A stretch of 64,000 bases of DNA from Diaphorobacter sp. HDW4B (GTDB taxonomy: Bacteria > Pseudomonadota > Gammaproteobacteria > Burkholderiales > Burkholderiaceae_C). The notes below the pieces were generated by a model. The model did not search any database and was not told the origin of the DNA. It was given only the letters and a program-made list of their open reading frames with translations. Position 1 is the stretch's first letter. Each line of letters opens with the position of its first letter. Location: NCBI RefSeq assembly GCF_011305535.1, contig NZ_CP049905.1, positions 1,808,001 to 1,872,000 of the forward strand. The letters run 5' to 3'. A program made the translations under genes and the position numbers. Positions 9,201 to 15,966 of the stretch are shown here, in pieces.

Positions 9201-10007
9201 GGTGAAGAAGTGCGCATCGGGCGTGCGCGTCTGCGGCACGTTGGAGCCCCACGCGATGAGGTAAGTGGAGTTGTACCAGTCGGCGCTTTCGGGCACGTCG
9301 GTCTGCTCGCCCCAAGTCTGCGGACTGGCCGGTGGCAGGTCGCAATACCAGTCGTAGAAGCTCATGCAGACGCCGCCGATCAGGCTCAGATAACGGCTGC
9401 CAGCGGCATACGAAATCATCGACATCGCGGGAATCGGCGAGAAGCCGATGATGCGGTCCGGGCCGTGCTTCTTGATGGTGTAGATGTTGGCGGCGGCGAT
9501 GATCTGGTTGACCTCGTCCCAGGTGCTGCGCACGAAGCCGCCCAAGCCGCGTTGCTTCTGCCATTCGCTGCGAGCGGATTGGTTTTTGACGATGCTGGCC
9601 CACGCGTCCACCGGGCTCTTGGCCACGGCCAATGCGGCGCGCCAGTGCTTGAGCAGACGGCCACGAATCATCGGGTACTTCACGCGGTTGGCGCTGTACA
9701 GATACCAGCTGTAGCTCGCGCCGCGCGCGCAGCCACGTGGCTCGTGGTTGGGCAGGTCGGGACGTGTGCGTGGGTAGTCGGTCTGCTGCGTTTCCCAGGT
9801 GACGATGCCACCCTTCACATAGATCTTCCACGAGCATGAACCCGTGCAGTTCACGCCGTGCGTGGAACGCACGATCTTGTCGTGCGCCCAGCGATCACGG
9901 TACGCGTCCTCCCAGGTGCGGTCTTCGCCATTGGTCTGGCCGTGCCCGCCGGAGAAGCTCTCCGTGGGCTGTGAGAAATACATGAGACGGTCTAGAAAAT
10001 GGCTCAT
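6222..10007 (-). CDS. narG: respiratory nitrate reductase alpha subunit (molybdenum enzyme)
   Basis: 1261 residues, the normal size for NarG. The FS0 iron-sulfur ligands are His50, Cys54, Cys58 and Cys93. They are followed by the molybdopterin oxidoreductase blocks, including the WGEQTDVPESADW region expected to hold the Asp ligand of molybdenum. It reduces nitrate to nitrite in the cytoplasm and passes the energy benefit to the membrane through NarI. AGGAG precedes the ATG. There is no Tat signal, as expected for the cytoplasm-facing NarGHI type. It begins the structural part of the operon, 214 bp after narK2. Confidence 0.98.
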   Translation of the reverse strand: MSHFLDRLMYFSQPTESFSGGHGQTNGEDRTWEDAYRDRWAHDKIVRSTHGVNCTGSCSWKIYVKGGIVTWETQQTDYPRTRPDLPNHEPRGCARGASYSWYLYSANRVKYPMIRGRLLKHWRAALAVAKSPVDAWASIVKNQSARSEWQKQRGLGGFVRSTWDEVNQIIAAANIYTIKKHGPDRIIGFSPIPAMSMISYAAGSRYLSLIGGVCMSFYDWYCDLPPASPQTWGEQTDVPESADWYNSTYLIAWGSNVPQTRTPDAHFFTEVRYKGAKVVAVTPDYSEVAKLADLWMHPQQGTDAAVAMAMGHVILKEFYFDKKSEYFDAYARRYTDLPLLVALKEKKLPDGRTALVPDRYVRASDFDSKLGQDNHPDWKTVAFEQDGRVVVPNGSIGFRWGAEGREDQGLWNLETKEAGGSEVNLKLSVMEDASVQHSVADVAFPYFGGVESPNFKHNEQDGDVLVRRVPVSHMQLSGDGLQGRVAVATVFDLLAANYGIHRGLEGEGPATSYDDNVPYTPAWQEQITGVPRDQVITTAREFADNADKTHGKSMVIIGAAMNHWYHCDMNYRGIINMLMLCGCIGQSGGGWAHYVGQEKLRPQTGWTALAFALDWMRPPRQQNSTSFFYAHTDQWRYEKLGVEEVLSPLADKRDYSGSMIDYNVRAERMGWLPSAPQLKTNPLQVVRDAQAANVDAKDYVVNSLKSGSLTMSCEDPDHPANWPRNMFVWRSNILGSSGKGHEYFLKHLLGTTHGVQGKDLGPEEAKPEEVHWHANGPEGKLDLLVTLDFRMSTTCLYSDIVLPTATWYEKNDLNTSDMHPFIHPLSAAVDPAWQARSDWEIYKGFAKTFSELCVGHLGVEKEVVLTPIMHDTAAELAQPFGVKDWKRGECDLIPGKTAPQISVVERDYPNVYKRFTALGPLMEKVGNGGKGIGWNTETEVAQLGDLNGRVREEGVTKGMPRIVSDIDATEVVMMLAPETNGHVACKAWEALGKQTGLDHVHLALHREDEKIRFRDIQAQPRKIISSPTWSGLESEKVSYNAGYTNVHELIPWRTLTGRQQFYQDHPWMRDFGEGFVSYRPPVHLKTLHEVEGKKPNGNPEIALNFITPHQKWGIHSTYSDNLHMLTLNRGGPVVWLSEDDAKRAGIEDNDWVELFNTNGAIAARAVVSQRVNQGMVMMYHAQEKIINTPGSEITGTRGGIHNSVTRIVLKPTHMIGGYAQYSYGFNYYGTIGTNRDEFVLVRKMRRVDWLDEEHKNNPTHA

Positions 10008-10173
10008 CGTGGAACTCCTAACTTTTTCTGATCAATTTGTTTTCAGTGGTTCGATGTACTGAAATTCATCCAACTCTCAATGACGTTCACACCACCCCAA
10101 ACGCTTCCGAAGGCCGCGGAGCAGGCCATGCCAACGAACGCCGTGGAACTGGCTTTGCCAGGCCACTGGCGTT

Positions 10174-10212
10174 GTCCCCCTTGAGGGGGAAGGCGCGAAG
10201 CGACTCAGGGGG
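10174..10212. repeat. C/G-run hairpin repeat after narK2
   Basis: A short segment with CCCCCTTGAG, then GGGGG, a linker GGCGCGAAGCG and finally CTCAGGGGG. The first and last blocks can pair (CCCCCTTGAG with CTCAGGGGG), and the first block can also fold on the nearer G run. From memory, elements of this build are common between genes in Comamonadaceae. It lies ten bases after the narK2 stop, in the 214-bp gap before narG. It may lower read-through or mark an mRNA processing point. The rest of the gap is unremarkable apart from a lone TTGAT half-site near 10036, too little for an FNR box. Confidence 0.5.
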
Positions 10213-10221
10213 TGTTCCATG

Positions 10222-11667
10222 TCAGCAAGGCATCTCTGCGTTCTTGCGCGAGTAGAACCACCAAGTGACTACGACGCAGACGATGTAGAAGCAGGCAAAG
10301 CACCACAGCGCCAACTCGGGGCCGCCGGTCGCGGCGATCGAGCTGCCGTAGCTCTTGGGGATGAAGAAGCCGCCGTATGCGCCTAGCGCACCGGCAAAGC
10401 CCACGGCGGCAGCGCCTTCGGTATTGCCTTCCTTGGTGGCTTGTGTGCGAGCGGCTTCATCGCCTTGGCGAATGCCGCGCATCTTCTGTGTGAGGAAGAT
10501 CACGGGGATCATGCGGAAGGTCGATCCGTTGCCGATACCGGTGGTGCAGAACAGCACCAGGAACATCGCGAAGAAGCCTGCAAAGCTGCCTTCGGCGGGA
10601 CCAAACGGGAACACGAAACCACCCGAGCCCTTGGGCAGGAAATACAGCACGCCGATCACCGCCAGCGCCATCACGAGGAAGTTCCAGAAAGTGACCACGC
10701 CGCCGCCGATCTTGTCGGCCAGCCAGCCGCCGAAGGGGCGCACGAGTGCGCCGACGAGCGGGCCCATCCATGCATAGGCGAGCGGATTGACTTGTGGGAA
10801 AAGCGCCTTGATGAGCAGCGGAAAGCCAGCAGCAAAGCCGATGAACGAGCCGAAGGTGCCGAGGTACAGAACGCACATCACCCAGTTGTGCTTGTTCTTG
10901 AAGATGGCAGCCTGATCGGCAAAGCTGGCCTTGGCGTCGGCGATGTCGTTCATGCCGAACCAGGCGGCGATGGAGCACAGCGCAATCCATGGCACCCAGA
11001 TGAAGGCGGCGTTCTGCGCCCAGAGCGTCTGCGTCTGACCAGCCTTCACGACGGTCTGCGCATCACCGCCGAGCACGCCGAACACGCCAGCAGTGATGAC
11101 CAGTGGGCTCAGAAACTGCACTGCCGACACGCCGAGATTGCCGAGGCCCGCATTCACGCCCAGCGCCGAACCCTTGCGCTCCTTCGGAAAGAAGAAGCTG
11201 ATGTTGGCCATGCTGGAACTGAAGTTGCCACCGCCCAAGCCGCACAGCAGCGCGAGCATCAGCATGGTGGGATAACCGGTGGTGTTGTCCTGCACCGCGA
11301 TGCCGATGCCGATGGCTGGAATCAAAAGCGAAGCGGTAGAGATAGCGGTCCATCGACGACCGCCGAACACTGGAATCATGAACGAGTAGAAAATGCGCAA
11401 TGTCGCGCCGGACAAGGCTGGCGCGGCGGCCAACCAGAACAGCTGGTTGGTCGAATACTTGAATCCCATCGCGGGAAGATTCACCGCTACCACGCTCCAT
11501 ACCTGCCAGATGCAGAAAGCGAGAAACAGCGCAGGCACGGAAATCCACAGGTTGACGCGGGCGATGGCCTCGCCTTCACGCTGCCAGAAGGCCTTGTCCT
11601 CCGGCGTCCAGAGCGTGAGTACCCGGCCTTGTCGGCGCGCGCCCATCGTTGCAGTTTGGTTTGACAT
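10222..11667 (-). CDS. narK2: MFS nitrate/nitrite transporter (NarK2 type)
   Basis: 481 residues with twelve predicted membrane segments and the nitrate-porter signatures: a Gly-rich helix (LLCGLGGGNFSSSMANISFF) and GNGSTFRMIP in the second half, the two NNP motifs. NarK proteins bring nitrate in with protons or exchange it for nitrite. Two adjacent narK genes before narG are standard in denitrifying proteobacteria, one of each mechanism. The start has GGAG ten bases upstream. Which of the two does which job cannot be told from the sequence alone. Confidence 0.93.
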   Translation of the reverse strand: MSNQTATMGARRQGRVLTLWTPEDKAFWQREGEAIARVNLWISVPALFLAFCIWQVWSVVAVNLPAMGFKYSTNQLFWLAAAPALSGATLRIFYSFMIPVFGGRRWTAISTASLLIPAIGIGIAVQDNTTGYPTMLMLALLCGLGGGNFSSSMANISFFFPKERKGSALGVNAGLGNLGVSAVQFLSPLVITAGVFGVLGGDAQTVVKAGQTQTLWAQNAAFIWVPWIALCSIAAWFGMNDIADAKASFADQAAIFKNKHNWVMCVLYLGTFGSFIGFAAGFPLLIKALFPQVNPLAYAWMGPLVGALVRPFGGWLADKIGGGVVTFWNFLVMALAVIGVLYFLPKGSGGFVFPFGPAEGSFAGFFAMFLVLFCTTGIGNGSTFRMIPVIFLTQKMRGIRQGDEAARTQATKEGNTEGAAAVGFAGALGAYGGFFIPKSYGSSIAATGGPELALWCFACFYIVCVVVTWWFYSRKNAEMPC

Positions 11668-11694
11668 GAAAGTCTCCAGAGAATTAAACGCAAC

Positions 11695-12984
11695 TCATGC
11701 AGCAGCCATCACGTTGGTGCGGCGCACCTCGGTGAAGTACATCCAGATGAGCGACACCCAGACCACGCCGTACATCAACATGAAGGCGCTGGAGCGGATG
11801 CCTGTCCAGTCCATGAGCAGGCCGAACAGAATCGGAAGAATGAAGCCACCCATGCCACCTGCGAGGCCGACGATGCCGCTGATCGCGCCGATGTTTCCGG
11901 GGTAGTCGTTGCTGATGTACTTGAAGACACTGGCCTTGCCGAACGCCCATGCAATGCCGAGCACGAACATCAGAGCGGTGAAGGTGTAGACGTTCAGGCC
12001 GATGTGGAAGGTGGTCGGTCCATTGACGGTCAGGATGGTGAAATCGGTCTGCGGATACGACAGCAGGAACAGGCAGATCCAGCTCACCCACATCACCCAC
12101 CAGGTCACGGCGTGCGCGCCGAACTTGTCGCTGAGCACACCGCCGATGGCACGCAGCACGCCGCCGGGCAGCGAGAAGCAGGCAGCCAGCAGAGCCGCCA
12201 CGCGGATGTCCAAACCATATTCACCGACGTAGTACTGCACCATCCACAGTGACAACGCGACATAGCCACCGAACACGATGCTGTAGTACTGGCAGTACTT
12301 GAGAACGCGCGGGTCCTTGAGCGCCTTGAGCTGATCGGTGAACGACACGTTGCTGGCCACCAGATGCGAAGGATCGCTGTAGCTGAAGACCCAGAACAGG
12401 ATCACGGCACCCAGCATGATGGCCGCATACACATGCGGCACAGCGGCCCAGCCGAAGGCCACCAGAATCACGGGCGCGACGAATTTGTTGACTGCAGCGC
12501 CGGAGTTGCCCGCGCCGTACACGCCCATCGCCATGCCCTGACGTTCCTTGGGAAACCAGCGCGCGACATAAGGCGTGCCCACCGAGAACGCACCGCCTGC
12601 CAAGCCCACGAACAAACCAGCGACGAGGAAGTGCCAGTACTCGGTGGCGTAGCCCATCACCCAGATGGCGGGCACGGTCAGCGCCATCAGAATCGTCATG
12701 ACGATGCGGCCACCGTACTTGTCGGTCCAGATGCCCAGCGGCACACGCACCAGCGAGCCGGTGAGCACCGGCATGGCGGTGAGCAGACCGAACTGCGTGG
12801 AGTTCAGGTTCAGCATCTTCTTGATCGGAATGCCGATCACGCCGAACATCATCCACACCATGAAGCACACGGTGAACGCGAGCGTGCTGACGATCAGCAC
12901 CGACCACGCACGACGTTGCTTGGTGGCGTCGTCAACCGGGCCGGTTGCGCCACTTGTGGTGGCTTTGATTGACGTGTTGACCAT
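11695..12984 (-). CDS. narK1: MFS nitrate/nitrite transporter (NarK1 type)
   Basis: 429 residues from the ATG at 12984. The frame extends to 13107, but the extra residues look unlike protein and would cover the promoter region. Twelve membrane segments; the nitrate signatures are visible as GLAGGAFSVGTPYVARWFP and GLAGGMGGFILP. It is the first transporter gene in the island, 27 bp before narK2, and probably the first gene read from the promoter between narL and narK1. A weak AGAGGG ribosome site precedes the ATG. Confidence 0.93.
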   Translation of the reverse strand: MVNTSIKATTSGATGPVDDATKQRRAWSVLIVSTLAFTVCFMVWMMFGVIGIPIKKMLNLNSTQFGLLTAMPVLTGSLVRVPLGIWTDKYGGRIVMTILMALTVPAIWVMGYATEYWHFLVAGLFVGLAGGAFSVGTPYVARWFPKERQGMAMGVYGAGNSGAAVNKFVAPVILVAFGWAAVPHVYAAIMLGAVILFWVFSYSDPSHLVASNVSFTDQLKALKDPRVLKYCQYYSIVFGGYVALSLWMVQYYVGEYGLDIRVAALLAACFSLPGGVLRAIGGVLSDKFGAHAVTWWVMWVSWICLFLLSYPQTDFTILTVNGPTTFHIGLNVYTFTALMFVLGIAWAFGKASVFKYISNDYPGNIGAISGIVGLAGGMGGFILPILFGLLMDWTGIRSSAFMLMYGVVWVSLIWMYFTEVRRTNVMAAA

Positions 12985-13098
12985 GAGAAGCCCTCTTTTT
13001 GGTAGATGGCTTGATGGTCGGGTTTTCACTGAATGCTGAACATCCTTCGGGCGGATGCTCAACCATCGGCAGAAGAACGATGGCGCATCGTCCTCGCC

Positions 13099-13124
13099 TA
13101 CTCCCAAAGAACTATGAGGGAGTA
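13099..13124 (-). promoter_or_regulatory. inverted repeat with NarL-like heptamers upstream of narK1
   Basis: TACTCCC at 13099-13105 is repeated as its exact reverse complement, GGGAGTA, at 13118-13124, with twelve bases between. On the minus strand the right arm reads TACTCCCTCATAGTTC. This fits the NarL 7-2-7 arrangement (TACYYMT, two bases, AKRRGTA) at 6 of 7 and 5 of 7 positions. The site is about 115-140 bp before the narK1 start and next to the narL stop. NarL control of narK is well known in enterobacteria and pseudomonads. No FNR box is obvious in the same gap. Confidence 0.45.
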
Positions 13125-13158
13125 TGGGGCCCCTTTTGCAAGGACCACGTCAGTTTCT

Positions 13159-13848
13159 TCAGGTCGATTTGTCGGCAGCGCGCACGCGGTCAGATGCGTA
13201 CACCGCCGCCTGCACGCGCGACGAAAGACCGAGCTTGCGCAGGATGTGCTGCACATGGATCTTCACCGTGGTTTCGGCAATGTCCAGCGTGCGCGCGATC
13301 TCCTTGTTGCTCGCACCGCGCGAGATTTCGCCAAGCACTTCCTCTTCGCGCGGAGACAGTTGCGGCACGTCGTCAGGCACAGATTCGCTTGCTGCCTCGT
13401 CGGCAGCGGCCACAGGCTCCTGCGAACGCAATGCGGCGACGAGCTTGCCCATCATTTCCGGGCTGACGACCGATTCGCCACGCATGGCGCGATGAATGGA
13501 ATCGGCCAGCATGTGGCCTTCGATGGTCTTGAGCAGATAGCCCTGCGCGCCCTTGCGCAGCGCGGCGGCCAGGTCCTGCCCGTCCTCGCTCACGGTGAGC
13601 ATAAGGATGCGGCTGTTTGGCGATGCTTCGCGCAGCCCCGCAATCGCGTCGATGCCGGTCACACCGGGCAAGTGGTTGTCGAGCAGGATCACATCGGGCC
13701 GCAGCTCGGGCACGAGCCGCAGGGCTTGTCCCGCATCAGCCGCCTCGCCGATAACCTTGAGGTCCGGCTGCTGCGCGAGCAAGGCCACCAGACCGCGACG
13801 CATGAGCGTGTGGTCGTCAATCAAAAAGACGCTTACGGGAGTGTTCAT
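13159..13848 (-). CDS. narL: nitrate/nitrite response regulator NarL
   Basis: 229 residues. The amino-terminal receiver domain has the acidic pair in FLIDDH and the phospho-acceptor Asp in DVILLDNHLPG at about residue 56. The carboxyl end is a LuxR-type helix-turn-helix with LSPREEEVLGEISRGASNKEIA. It overlaps narX by four bases (ATGA), so sensor and regulator are coupled. It is the likely activator of the downstream narK1K2GHJI genes under nitrate. Confidence 0.95.
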   Translation of the reverse strand: MNTPVSVFLIDDHTLMRRGLVALLAQQPDLKVIGEAADAGQALRLVPELRPDVILLDNHLPGVTGIDAIAGLREASPNSRILMLTVSEDGQDLAAALRKGAQGYLLKTIEGHMLADSIHRAMRGESVVSPEMMGKLVAALRSQEPVAAADEAASESVPDDVPQLSPREEEVLGEISRGASNKEIARTLDIAETTVKIHVQHILRKLGLSSRVQAAVYASDRVRAADKST

Positions 13849-15782
13849 GGGAGATCGTGGGATATCAAAGGGGTGGCCAGCTCACGCTTGGTGGATGGCG
13901 TCTGGGATGCGGCGAGCGGCAGATGCACCACCACGCTGGTGCCGGGGCCGGGCATGCGTGGATGCACGTCGAGCCGTGCGCCAATGCGCTCGGCCCGTTC
14001 CTTCATGATGCCGAGGCCGACGTGCAGCGAGTCGGGCGGAACGTCTTCCAACTGGAAGCCGCAGCCGTTGTCCAGCACCTCGAATCGCCAGAACGGATGG
14101 CGCTGCACCAGCAGATCGACCCGCGTGGCACCGGCGTGCTTGCGCACGTTGGAAAGCGCTTCCTGCACGATGTGCAGCACCTGGATCTGCACGTCGGGCG
14201 CAAGCGGATAACCGTGTCCATGCATGGACAGCGTGGTCGCCACGCCCGTCTGGTGTTCGAACTTGGAGAGCGTGGAGCGCAGCGCGTCCTCGATGTCTTC
14301 GTCCTGCGTGCGCGTGCGGAAATGCACCAGCAACTCGCGCACATCGTTGTAGCACTCCTGTACGCCGATCTCGAGTTCGTCCATGGTGCGGTTGCGCGCA
14401 CCATCGTCCTTGCGCGACACGGCATCGCGCAGCAGATGCGTCTGGATCTTGAGAAACGCGAGCGACTGCGCAATCGAGTCGTGCAGCTCACGCGCAATCA
14501 GGCTGCGCTCCTGCGCGACGGCGGCTTCGCGCTCCAGCGCCGTCACGCGCATGCTCTCCATCGAGTTGGCCAGGTGATGCGCCATGGTGGTGAGCAGATC
14601 GCGCATGCCGTCGCTCAGCGCTTCATGCGTGCGGAAAAACAGATCGACCTCGCCGAGCACGCGCTGCTGCAATTGCACGGGAATGCTCACCACGGTGCGA
14701 AAGCCCGCCTGCAGACAATGCGACAGGCCTTTTTCGTAGCTGCCCTTGGGCACCAGACTGATCACGCGCATCGCCGCCGGACCGGCTCCCTGCGACTGCC
14801 CGCATTCGCAACTGCCCGCCATCAGGCATTGCTCTTCGTCCTGAATGGCTTCGGGCATGCCTTCGGACGCCAGCATCATGTAGCGCTCATTGGTCTCGTC
14901 CGACCAGCGCACGACCGCCGCGTCGCAAGCGGCCACCTTCTTGATCTCCTGAATGAAGCCCTGCGTCAGCATCTGCAGGTCGGTAGCCTCGCCCGCCAAA
15001 GCGCTCACCGCATACAAGGCCGCCAAGCGCTGGTTCTGCACTTCGATGCTCATGGTCTTCTCGCGCACTTTCTGCTCCAGATCTTCGTGCGAGGACTGCA
15101 GCGCGTGCGTCATCAGATTGAAGCCCGCGTTGAGCTGCCCGAACTCGTCCGTGCTGTCCACTTCGATGCGCGTCGCCAGATCACCCTGTCGCACGCGCGA
15201 AAGCGCCACCTGCAGCCGCGACACCGGATTGAGCACCAGCAGATAACTGAGCGCAATGAACGCGACCGCCGAGCCGATCGCCAGCGCCACCATGAAAAGC
15301 TGGAACAAGTGCAGCGCTGCGGTGAGGCGTGCGATCTGCGTTTCTATGGATTCGACGAACTGATCCACCGATGCCGCAAACCGATCCGCCCGTGCCAGCG
15401 ACTGCGCGCCGTCGATCATCGGCTGCTTTTGCCAATCGCCCTTGAGCGCGGTCCAGGCGCCATGCACCTCGGCGTAATGGGCGCGGGCTTCGTCGTTCCA
15501 TGGCACGAACAGGGGCCGCGAGGGATCGCCCACGCGCAGCAGTTCCAGCGATTCATCGAAGCGCTGCGTGCGTGCGAGCAGCGCTTCGGGTGACTCATGC
15601 TGCCGCGCCAGCACCATGCGCATCATGTTCATGCGCAGACGCCCTGCCTCGTTGACGGCAGCCGCCCCACCTTCGAGCCGCCAGGTGATCCACAGCGTGA
15701 AACCAATGGACGCCAGGGCCACCAGCAAAAAGATGATCCCCAACGCCTGCAGCTTGGTGGAGAGTGATGGCCGAGTGTTCAT
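13845..15782 (-). CDS. narX: nitrate/nitrite sensor histidine kinase NarX
   Basis: 645 residues. A first membrane helix (about 10-32) is followed by a periplasmic part starting with NEAGRLRMNMMRM, the P-box that binds nitrate in NarX. A second helix lies near residue 175, then a HAMP linker and a GAF-like module with a Cys cluster (CLMAGSCECG). Next are the HisKA_3 phospho-acceptor (RELHDSIAQSL) and an ATPase domain with EALSNVRKHA and DNGCGF. It senses nitrate or nitrite outside and phosphorylates NarL. It heads the leftward narX-narL pair. Confidence 0.95.
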   Translation of the reverse strand: MNTRPSLSTKLQALGIIFLLVALASIGFTLWITWRLEGGAAAVNEAGRLRMNMMRMVLARQHESPEALLARTQRFDESLELLRVGDPSRPLFVPWNDEARAHYAEVHGAWTALKGDWQKQPMIDGAQSLARADRFAASVDQFVESIETQIARLTAALHLFQLFMVALAIGSAVAFIALSYLLVLNPVSRLQVALSRVRQGDLATRIEVDSTDEFGQLNAGFNLMTHALQSSHEDLEQKVREKTMSIEVQNQRLAALYAVSALAGEATDLQMLTQGFIQEIKKVAACDAAVVRWSDETNERYMMLASEGMPEAIQDEEQCLMAGSCECGQSQGAGPAAMRVISLVPKGSYEKGLSHCLQAGFRTVVSIPVQLQQRVLGEVDLFFRTHEALSDGMRDLLTTMAHHLANSMESMRVTALEREAAVAQERSLIARELHDSIAQSLAFLKIQTHLLRDAVSRKDDGARNRTMDELEIGVQECYNDVRELLVHFRTRTQDEDIEDALRSTLSKFEHQTGVATTLSMHGHGYPLAPDVQIQVLHIVQEALSNVRKHAGATRVDLLVQRHPFWRFEVLDNGCGFQLEDVPPDSLHVGLGIMKERAERIGARLDVHPRMPGPGTSVVVHLPLAASQTPSTKRELATPLISHDLP

Positions 15783-15862
15783 TGCCGCAGTCTATGAACA
15801 TGAGGACCGCATGGAATTGACTTCGGTCAATTCCTCAGCAGGTCAGCCCCACCCGTCCGCGC

Positions 15863-15907
15863 CAAAAATCAACAGGCCGCGCATGGAAACCCATGCGCGG
15901 CCTGTTG
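15863..15907 (-). terminator. rho-independent terminator after nrdJ
   Basis: A perfect 17-bp stem (CAACAGGCCGCGCATGG pairing with CCATGCGCGGCCTGTTG) with a four-base loop, at 15870-15907. On the minus strand it is followed by ATTTTTGG. It lies about 60 bases after the nrdJ stop and ends that leftward transcript before narX. Confidence 0.88.
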
Positions 15908-15966
15908 CATTCAGACGCTCGGTGTCGGCGAGAGGCCGACCCCACGTCACGTCAGTTCACGTCACA

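Noticed and set aside
6210-9839. 1209-codon open frame on the plus strand
   Set aside because: Antisense to narG and without any known motif; the minus strand holds a full-length nitrate reductase.
10020-10060. FNR box before narG
   Set aside because: Only one TTGAT half-site near 10036; the second half does not match.
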